Shown in pieces: positions 14,350 through 19,212 of a DNA stretch of 19,212 nucleotides. Location: NCBI GenBank assembly GCA_902470905.1, contig CABRIC010000040.1, positions 1 through 19,212 on the forward strand. The letters run 5' to 3'. The translations under genes and the position numbers were made by a program. The number at the start of each line of letters is the position of its first letter. The first letter of the stretch is position 1. The notes beneath the pieces were generated by a model that had not been told where the DNA came from, ran no database searches, and saw only the letters and a program-made list of their open reading frames with translations. This DNA is from an uncultured Collinsella sp. GTDB lineage: Bacteria > Actinomycetota > Coriobacteriia > Coriobacteriales > Coriobacteriaceae.

Positions 14350-15033
14350 TTACGCCCTTGCTTGCTCAATCTGCCCGATGAGCCAATCGCACCAGGCATC
14401 CATGCCCTCGCCCTTGCGCGCGCTCACGGCAAACCGCGGCGCCTGCGGATTGAGGTCATCGAGTGTCTTAGTATACCTATCCATGTCAAAATCGAAAGCC
14501 GGGGCCACGTCGACCTTGTTGAGCAGCTGCGCGCCGGCGTGCTGGAAGATGCCCGGGTACTTGACGGGCTTGTCGTCGCCCTCGGGCACCGAGAGAATCA
14601 TGATGGACAGGTTCTCGCCCAGGTCAAAGTCGACCGGGCAGACCAAGTTGCCCACGTTTTCGATAAAGATGACGTCGATGTTCTCCAGACCGACGGCTTG
14701 GTCGAAGGCGTCGGCGGCCTCCATGATCATGTTGCCCTCGAGGTGGCACAGGCCGCCCGTGTTGATCTGGATGGCGGGCATGCCGGCTTCCTTCATGGTG
14801 ATGGCGTCGACATCCGAGGCAATATCGCCCTCGATGACGGCACAGCGCAGGCCGGCCTTGTCGCGCAGGCGCTCGTTGGTGCCCAGGATCGTGGTGGTCT
14901 TGCCCGAACCGGGGCTCGACAAGACGTTGATCACATAGGTGTTTGTCTCTTTAAATCGCTGTCGCAGCTGATCTGCCAGGCGCTCATTGCGCGACAGGAT
15001 CGGCGACGCGATATCAATCGTTTTCTCAGCCAT
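14350..15033 (-). CDS. hypB: Hydrogenase nickel-incorporation GTPase HypB
   Basis: The 227-residue G3E-family GTPase delivers nickel to [NiFe] hydrogenase precursors together with HypA. The P-loop is SSPGSGKTT (39-47), IEGDIASDVDA follows near 67, the metal-site motif GGLCHLEGN holds C96 and H97, FIENVGNLVCP follows at 123-133, and the guanine-specificity motif NKVD is at 172-175. The N-terminus lacks both the CCGG-type high-affinity nickel site and the His-rich storage region seen in many HypB proteins. ATG 15033 has AAGGAG 8 nt upstream. It follows hypA across a 163-bp gap filled by an imperfect palindrome, and precedes topA. No hydrogenase or hypCDEF genes are in the window. Confidence 0.93.
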   Translation of the reverse strand: MAEKTIDIASPILSRNERLADQLRQRFKETNTYVINVLSSPGSGKTTTILGTNERLRDKAGLRCAVIEGDIASDVDAITMKEAGMPAIQINTGGLCHLEGNMIMEAADAFDQAVGLENIDVIFIENVGNLVCPVDFDLGENLSIMILSVPEGDDKPVKYPGIFQHAGAQLLNKVDVAPAFDFDMDRYTKTLDDLNPQAPRFAVSARKGEGMDAWCDWLIGQIEQARA

Positions 15034-15050
15034 ACTCAGCGCTCCTTACT

Positions 15051-15192
15051 TCTACCATTTGGGGACGGGGTAGAAAAGGTAGATTTCGTCGTTGACATGC
15101 GCTGTTTTGCCTGCTTGCACACGTCAAAATGAAATGTCAAGCCGCACAGCACGCCTATTTCTACCATTTATACCCCGTCCCCAGATGGCTAG
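15051..15192. repeat. Imperfect long palindrome between hypA and hypB
   Basis: About 35 nt at each end are inverted copies with a few mismatches. The exact core is GGGGACGGGGTA (15061-15072) against TACCCCGTCCCC (15171-15182), flanked by CTACCATTT-like sequence on both sides. The ~75-nt middle is unremarkable. It fills nearly the whole gap between two co-oriented genes that act together. Confidence 0.7.
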
Positions 15193-15196
15193 CGGG

Positions 15197-15553
15197 CTAA
15201 TCGTCGGGGGTTTCGATTTCGATACTTGCGATGTCGAGCTCGCGGCCGTGCAGCAGGCGCACGTTGGCGCCGCCGCAGTGAGGGCAGCGACAGTGAAAGC
15301 GATCATGCTCGAAAACCTCGCCGCAGTCCAGGCACTCGCTTTGTGGATGGACTTCCTCCACGGCAAGCTCGCAGCCGCGCGTGAGCGGGTCCTCGTCGCG
15401 GAACGTCTCCCACGCAAAGTCGAGCGCCTCGCGCACCACCTCGGTCATATCCCCGATACGCAGCGTTACCAAAACGGCGCGCGAGGCCCCCGCCCCACGC
15501 GCCGCGCGAATCACTGTATCGAGTATGCCGTTGACAATGCCAACCTCGTGCAT
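15197..15553 (-). CDS. hypA: Hydrogenase maturation nickel metallochaperone HypA
   Basis: The 118-residue protein has the family length and both metal sites. The N-terminal MHE supplies the nickel ligand H2, and the zinc site is formed by C74/C77 (ECLDCG) and C90/C93 (CRCPHCGG). VTLRIGDMTEVVREALDFAWE is the conserved middle helix region. HypA passes nickel with HypB to [NiFe] hydrogenase large subunits, and in some bacteria also to urease. ATG 15553 has AGGAG 9 nt upstream, inside the 3' end of tatC. Only 6 nt separate it from the tatC stop, so it is almost certainly co-transcribed with tatC. Confidence 0.94.
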   Translation of the reverse strand: MHEVGIVNGILDTVIRAARGAGASRAVLVTLRIGDMTEVVREALDFAWETFRDEDPLTRGCELAVEEVHPQSECLDCGEVFEHDRFHCRCPHCGGANVRLLHGRELDIASIEIETPDD

Positions 15554-15559
15554 ACCGAT

Positions 15560-16351
15560 TTACTCCTCGTCATCCTCATCGTCCGAGAACAGGTCCAGAC
15601 GACTCACAAACAAGCCCTCCTTGCCCTCGCGCGCGGTAATGACCACTCGGGCGATGGCAAGCGAAATCTCGTAGAGCGAGAGCAGGGCGCCGTACATGAG
15701 GCCCAGCGTAACGGGTGAGCCGTCGGGCGTAATCACAGCCGAGCCCACAAGCAGGCCAACGTATACGTAACGCCAGGCACTGCGGAAGGCCGCGTAGGAC
15801 ACGATATGAAAGACGGACAGGTAGAAGATGATGAGTGGCAGCTCAAACGCCACGCCAAAGCCGATCATAAAGAGCAGCTCCATGTTGACGTAGTTCTCCA
15901 GATCGGGCAGCGCCGTAGCGACGGCCGAAGTCTCGCCAATAAGCCACTCAAAGCCCGCCGGGATGATGATGAAGTAGCAAAAGATTGCGCCCAGGAAGAA
16001 CAGCACCGTCGAGGCGAGCACCGTGGGCACGACCCACTTGCGCTCGCTGGGACGCAGTGCCGGCAGGAAAAACGCCAGAATCTGCCAGATGATCATGGGC
16101 GTGCACATGACCACGGCCATCTTGATGGCCAGCGAGAAGCGCAGACCAAAGCCGCCGAGTGTGGTGGTGATGTAGAACTTACCGTCCGGCACAAAGGAGC
16201 GGATGGGGTCTTCCAGGATATCGAGTACCACGGGCGTGGCGAAATACAGCACGATGGCGGCGGCAAACACCGACACGACCACGATGGTCAGGCGGCGACG
16301 GAGCTCGCCCAGGTGATCGAAGAGCGGCATGCGCGCAGGTCCGATAGGCAT
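15560..16351 (-). CDS. tatC: Twin-arginine translocase subunit TatC
   Basis: The 263-residue membrane protein has the six-helix TatC pattern. The conserved cytosolic N-terminus MPLFDHLGELRRRL (with E16) binds the twin-arginine signal peptide. LRPSERKW lies before helix 3, and GFGVAFELPLIIFYL is the helix 4 glutamate motif. The late segment RYVYVGLLVGSAVITPDGSP is typical. The C-terminus is short and acidic (FSDDEDDEE). With TatA/B it exports folded, often cofactor-containing proteins such as [NiFe] hydrogenases. ATG 16351 overlaps the tatA/B stop by one base (TAATG), implying translational coupling, and hypA begins 6 nt after its stop. Confidence 0.95.
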   Translation of the reverse strand: MPIGPARMPLFDHLGELRRRLTIVVVSVFAAAIVLYFATPVVLDILEDPIRSFVPDGKFYITTTLGGFGLRFSLAIKMAVVMCTPMIIWQILAFFLPALRPSERKWVVPTVLASTVLFFLGAIFCYFIIIPAGFEWLIGETSAVATALPDLENYVNMELLFMIGFGVAFELPLIIFYLSVFHIVSYAAFRSAWRYVYVGLLVGSAVITPDGSPVTLGLMYGALLSLYEISLAIARVVITAREGKEGLFVSRLDLFSDDEDDEE

Positions 16352-16950
16352 TACTCATCGCCTCCCTTCGGGGCATCGGCGGTGGCAGCCTCGGCAACGG
16401 CCTCGTCCTCGGCCTCGAGCTCGCGAGCGAGCTGGTCGACGACAGCCTTGCGCTTACGGGGACGACGGGCGTAGAGGTCAGCCGTCGTGGGCTCTGCCGG
16501 CTCGGGCTCGGGCTCCGGCTCTGCAGCAGGCTCGGGCTCGGCGACGGCAGCGGCAGGCTCGGTCTTGGCGGACTCGGCGCTCTCGGCCTCATCAGCAGCG
16601 CCTTCGCCCTCGGTGGCACCCTCGCTCGCAGCCTTCTCGGCGGCAAGGCGGGCACGGCGCTCGGCAAAAGTCTCCTTCTTTGCGGGCGCAGCCGTCTCGA
16701 CGGCACCCTCGTCCGCATCGGAATCGTCATCGACGGCAGCCTTCTTGGGCTTGACCGGGGCCGACGCGGCCTCGCTCACCGGATCGATAATCTCGGACTG
16801 AACAACGGCCGTCATCTTTTCCTGCGTCTCGCGGAACTGACGGATGGCACGGCCGATTGTGCGGCCCATCTGCGGGAGCTTATCCGGGCCAAACAGCAAA
16901 AAGCCGAAGACCACGATGATCGCGAGCTCACCCTCTCCAATACCAAACAC
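16351..16950 (-). CDS. Sec-independent translocase TatA/TatB family protein with acidic tail
   Basis: The 199-residue protein starts MFGIGEGELAIIVVFGFLLF, a single membrane helix after a short outer segment. GPDKLPQMGR and an amphipathic helix (TIGRAIRQFRETQEKM) follow. The Glu before the helix and the GPDKLP hinge resemble TatB more than TatA, but in bacteria with a single such gene one protein may do both jobs. Beyond residue ~60 is a long low-complexity region, Ala/Glu/Pro-rich with an EPEPEPEP stretch, then a basic patch RRPRKRK and a short helix. GTG 16950 is chosen because GGAGG lies 5 nt upstream and the protein then begins as the family does; the frame runs 15 codons further upstream without support. 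A perfect 7-bp hairpin lies just ahead of the ribosome binding site. Confidence 0.85.
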   Translation of the reverse strand: MFGIGEGELAIIVVFGFLLFGPDKLPQMGRTIGRAIRQFRETQEKMTAVVQSEIIDPVSEAASAPVKPKKAAVDDDSDADEGAVETAAPAKKETFAERRARLAAEKAASEGATEGEGAADEAESAESAKTEPAAAVAEPEPAAEPEPEPEPAEPTTADLYARRPRKRKAVVDQLARELEAEDEAVAEAATADAPKGGDE

Positions 16951-16962
16951 ACATACCTCCAA

Positions 16963-16982
16963 GGCTCGATGTGAGTCGAGCC
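16963..16982 (-). promoter_or_regulatory. Leader hairpin next to the tatA/B ribosome binding site
   Basis: GGCTCGA and TCGAGCC form a perfect 7-bp stem with a 6-nt loop, ending 2 nt before the GGAGG ribosome binding site. It could affect ribosome access or be a protein-binding palindrome. Confidence 0.45.
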
Positions 16983-17025
16983 CGCACCGCGCCATTCGGC
17001 CGGAACTCGTCTATTCATTCGGTCA

Positions 17026-17031
17026 AGTATA
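17026..17031 (-). promoter_or_regulatory. -10 box of the tat-hyp promoter
   Basis: TATACT on the minus strand lies about 76 nt before the tatA/B start. The matching -35 region would fall inside the stable hairpin at 17032-17059 and does not resemble consensus, so the promoter is tentative. Confidence 0.4.
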
Positions 17032-17059
17032 GCGCCCGGACGCCAAAACGTCCGAGCGC
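17032..17059 (-). terminator. Hairpin after the STAS gene, possible terminator without U tract
   Basis: An 11-bp stem (17032-17042 with 17049-17059, one G-U on the minus strand) closes a 6-nt loop about 45 nt after the STAS stop. No T run follows; the sequence instead enters the TATACT box. Confidence 0.35.
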
Positions 17060-17103
17060 ATCACAAACATATGCCAAACGGCACGCCCTTTTGGGGACAA
17101 AGA

Positions 17104-17418
17104 TTATGCAGCGGTAATCGAAATCTCCTGGTCGACACCCAACAGCTGAATCACGCGCATCACCTGGGGCTGCACATTGGTGCAGCTAAAGCGCTTGCCG
17201 TGGTCGACCGCGTGGTGCGCGGCACCCACGAGCACGCCAATGCCCGTCGAATCGATGTAGCTCACCTGGGCAAAGTCGAGCTCAACGGCCTCGGTGGGCT
17301 GCTCGAGCGCCAAGTCGATGGCGTTGCGCAGACTATCGGCATTGGAGATATCAATCTCGCCGGTTACCTTAATGGTATAGAGCTCTGGCGTGGGGTTGGT
17401 GGAAATACCCAAATCCAT
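17104..17418 (-). CDS. STAS-domain protein (anti-sigma factor antagonist type)
   Basis: The 104-residue protein is a single STAS domain. It contains KVTGEIDISNADSLRNAI, VELDFAQVSYIDSTGIGVLV with the likely phosphorylatable S57 in the DSTG motif, and a C-terminal helix after CTNVQPQVMRVIQLLG. Proteins of this type (SpoIIAA, RsbV) bind and inhibit an anti-sigma kinase until phosphorylated on that serine. No kinase/anti-sigma (RsbW/SpoIIAB) or sigma factor gene is adjacent, so its partner is unknown. ATG 17418 has AAAGGAG 7 nt upstream. It lies 51 nt after the aminotransferase gene and may be read from the same transcript. Confidence 0.9.
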   Translation of the reverse strand: MDLGISTNPTPELYTIKVTGEIDISNADSLRNAIDLALEQPTEAVELDFAQVSYIDSTGIGVLVGAAHHAVDHGKRFSCTNVQPQVMRVIQLLGVDQEISITAA

Positions 17419-17469
17419 GTATACGCTCCTTTACGTATCGAAAGTGCGGATAGTACGGGAAGCCGCGCG

Positions 17470-18774
17470 TTAGGCGCGCTCGGCACGCGCAAGCTCGGCA
17501 GCGACCAGCTTCACAGCCAGCACCAGCACATCGAGCGCGGCCTCCAGGTCCTCGACCGTGGGATAGCTCGGCGCGATGCGGATGTTGGTGTCGCGCGGGT
17601 CCTTGCCATAGGGCCAGGTAGCACCGGCCGGCGTGAGCTTGACGCCCAGGTCGGCGCAAAGCGCGGCGACCTTCTGGGCCGAGCCCTCGGGACCATCGAA
17701 GCTTACAAAGTAGCCGCCGCGGGGGTGCGTCCAGGTGGCACAGTCTGTGTCGCCCAAGCCCTCGGTGAGCTTGCGCTCGACGGCCTCAAAGCGCGGACGC
17801 AGGAACTCGGCATGCTTTTTCATGTGCTCCTTGACCGCCTCGATGGTGGGAAGGAAGCGCACGTGACGCAGCTGGTTGAGCTTGTCGGCACTGATGAGGC
17901 CGGCCTTCAGGCGCTTGGAGAACTCCGCGATAACCGCGGAGCTCGCACCGATAAAGCCGATACCGGCACCCGGGAAGGTGATCTTGGACGTCGAGGCGAA
18001 TGCCACCACGCGGTCCTCGGTGCCCGCCGCGCGAGCGAGGTCGAAGATGTTTGCGAGCTCGTCGGTCTCGTCGTACAGATCGTGCACGCAGTAGGCGTTG
18101 TCCCAGAAGATGCGGAAATCGGGTGCGGCCGTGGGCATCTCAACCAGGCGGCGCACAGTGTCCTCGCTAAAGGTGATGCCCGTGGGGTTGGAATACTTGG
18201 GCACGCACCAGATGCCCTTGATGGAATCGTCGGCGGCAACCAAGCGCTCGACCTCGTCCATGTCGGGACCGTTGTCGGTCATCGCGACGGGGACGTTCTC
18301 GATACCCAGATCGGCGGTGATGCCAAAGTGGCGGTCGTAGCCGGGAACCGGGCACAGGAACTTGACCTTCTTGCCGTCGTGCGCGGCCTCGTAAGCCTCC
18401 CAAGGGTCGCTACCACATGAGCCGCAACGCCAGAACATACCGGCGATATCGTGCTCGATCAGCAAACTCGACGAACCCAGCACGAGCGTCTGCTCGGCAG
18501 GGCAACCCAGGAACTCCCCTGCCAATTTGCGTGCCGAAGGAATACCCTCAAAACAGCCGTAATTGGAGCAGTCGACGTTGCCGTCGTGCAGATCGGCATC
18601 GGCATTGAGGATATCGAGCATGGGTCGAGAGATGTCCACCTGGGAGGGCGACGGCTTGCCGCGGGCCATGTCGAGCGCCAGGCCCTTGGCCTTGACCTCG
18701 GCGACCTCGGCTTTGAGCGCCTCAATGGCGGCATCGAGTTCGGTGGTTTCCATCTTCTGGTAGATCGTCTGCAT
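17470..18774 (-). CDS. PLP-dependent aspartate aminotransferase, type Ic / MocR-C-like family
   Basis: The 434-residue enzyme fits the aspartate aminotransferase group exemplified by Corynebacterium AspT (Pfam Asp_aminotransf). LDMARGKPSPSQVDISRP lies near 34, NYGCFEGIPSARKL near 71, PGYDRHF near 144 and VPKYSNPTGITFS (N196) near 191. FWDNAYCVHDLY carries D225 and Y228, and the PLP-binding lysine is K264 in STSKITFPGAGIGF. NIRIAPSYP near the C-terminus holds the substrate carboxylate arginine. It should exchange amino groups between aspartate and 2-oxoglutarate in the cytosol. ATG 18774 has GAAAGGT 7 nt upstream. It diverges from the small plus-strand gene at 18924. Confidence 0.9.
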   Translation of the reverse strand: MQTIYQKMETTELDAAIEALKAEVAEVKAKGLALDMARGKPSPSQVDISRPMLDILNADADLHDGNVDCSNYGCFEGIPSARKLAGEFLGCPAEQTLVLGSSSLLIEHDIAGMFWRCGSCGSDPWEAYEAAHDGKKVKFLCPVPGYDRHFGITADLGIENVPVAMTDNGPDMDEVERLVAADDSIKGIWCVPKYSNPTGITFSEDTVRRLVEMPTAAPDFRIFWDNAYCVHDLYDETDELANIFDLARAAGTEDRVVAFASTSKITFPGAGIGFIGASSAVIAEFSKRLKAGLISADKLNQLRHVRFLPTIEAVKEHMKKHAEFLRPRFEAVERKLTEGLGDTDCATWTHPRGGYFVSFDGPEGSAQKVAALCADLGVKLTPAGATWPYGKDPRDTNIRIAPSYPTVEDLEAALDVLVLAVKLVAAELARAERA

Positions 18775-18798
18775 GGGTGCGACCTTTCACGAAGCGGT

Positions 18799-18841
18799 AC
18801 GTTGCAATTCTTCTAAGTATAGACCGCCACCGTCGCAACGT
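18799..18841 (-). promoter_or_regulatory. Aminotransferase promoter region with flanking inverted repeat
   Basis: TATACT on the minus strand (18816-18821) is a likely -10 box about 42 nt before the start codon; no good -35 is seen. Exact 7-bp arms ACGTTGC (18799-18805) and GCAACGT (18835-18841) bracket it and might bind a regulator. Confidence 0.35.
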
Positions 18842-18923
18842 TATGAAGCCGTGATAGATTAAGTCCATCGCAATGAATTACGAATCGCCGCGCATGCCGG
18901 CGTGGAGCGCCCAAGGAGGCACT

Positions 18924-19178
18924 ATGGAGTACGGATCGTTCCAGGCCGAGGAATTCGGCGACCTGCAGCGCCTGGTCGACGGACTGTTTTACGACCGCCA
19001 CGCCATCGACCGCCTGGATCTGATCGTACAGGCCGAAATCTTGGACCTGGCGCCCGATCTCATGGAAATCGTCAACCTGCTACCGCCCGGCTATTACGAC
19101 CGCCAGTCACTTTGCGACCAGCTCAACTCCGCCTTGGCCGCCCACGGCTGGGGCGCCATCTACGGCACCGTGGAATAA
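18924..19178 (+). CDS. Small conserved-looking protein of unknown function
   Basis: The 84-residue protein (MEYGSFQAEEFGDLQRLV to YGTVE) is acidic, mostly helical by composition, and has no membrane segment, signal peptide or metal motif. I do not recognise it. LLPPGYYDRQSLCDQLNSAL resembles a helical adaptor segment but implies no function. ATG 18924 is chosen because AAGGAGG lies 4-5 nt upstream; an ATG at 18873 is in frame but lacks a ribosome binding site. Codon use and GC pattern match the surrounding genes, which supports real coding. It diverges from the aminotransferase gene across a ~150-bp shared region and ends 34 nt before the window edge. Confidence 0.7.
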   Translation: MEYGSFQAEEFGDLQRLVDGLFYDRHAIDRLDLIVQAEILDLAPDLMEIVNLLPPGYYDRQSLCDQLNSALAAHGWGAIYGTVE

Positions 19179-19212
19179 GCCTCGAGGCCGACGATTTGGC
19201 CCGTTTCCCGAC

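Overview
The window is most likely chromosomal DNA from a Coriobacteriia actinobacterium, and Collinsella is my best guess. The support is high GC content, strong AGGAGG-type ribosome binding sites, frequent GTG/TTG starts, arginine- or lysine-rich protein tails, a Firmicutes-like tmk-holB-ricT-comFC cluster combined with actinobacterial traits, and intergenic palindromes built around a GGGAC core. No database search was possible, so the genus is inferred. All but two genes lie on the minus strand.

Right to left on the minus strand, the gene order is as follows. A type Ic-like aspartate aminotransferase (17470-18774) is followed by a small STAS-domain protein (17104-17418). Next is a tatA/B-tatC-hypA run, with hypB after a palindromic spacer, joining twin-arginine export to [NiFe] metallocentre assembly. 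Then comes an archaeal-type type IA topoisomerase with a Lys/Ala tail (11704-14295). It converges on a plus-strand zinc-ribbon membrane protein (10576-11559), and a shared bidirectional terminator lies between them.

The next block is a tight operon: tmk, holB, ricT, a comFC-like gene and an unrecognised nuclease-like gene (10336 down to 4810). It covers dTTP supply, the replication clamp loader, an RNA-processing accessory factor and a competence-type phosphoribosyltransferase. The comFC ribosome binding site is buried in a 12-bp hairpin.

Between this operon and the ribosome hibernation factor gene hpf lies about 750 bp without a convincing gene. It holds a 217-bp element with 48-bp terminal inverted repeats, a GC-rich hairpin, a minus-strand promoter with a perfect TATAAT box, and about 290 nt of GC-rich, foldable sequence that I read as a structured non-coding RNA. 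Its position between comFC and hpf matches the genomic setting I recall for the raiA-motif RNA. An orphan solute-binding lipoprotein, hpf, a DegV protein and a hydroxyacid dehydrogenase follow. The dehydrogenase has a His/Cys-rich tail and runs off the left edge.

At the right edge a small plus-strand gene of unknown function (18924-19178) diverges from the aminotransferase. I saw no tRNA, rRNA, CRISPR array, prophage or transposase gene. The most interesting items are the candidate structured RNA, the inverted-repeat element, the nuclease-like gene in the comFC operon, and the metal-binding or nucleic-acid-binding tails on the dehydrogenase, RicT and topoisomerase.
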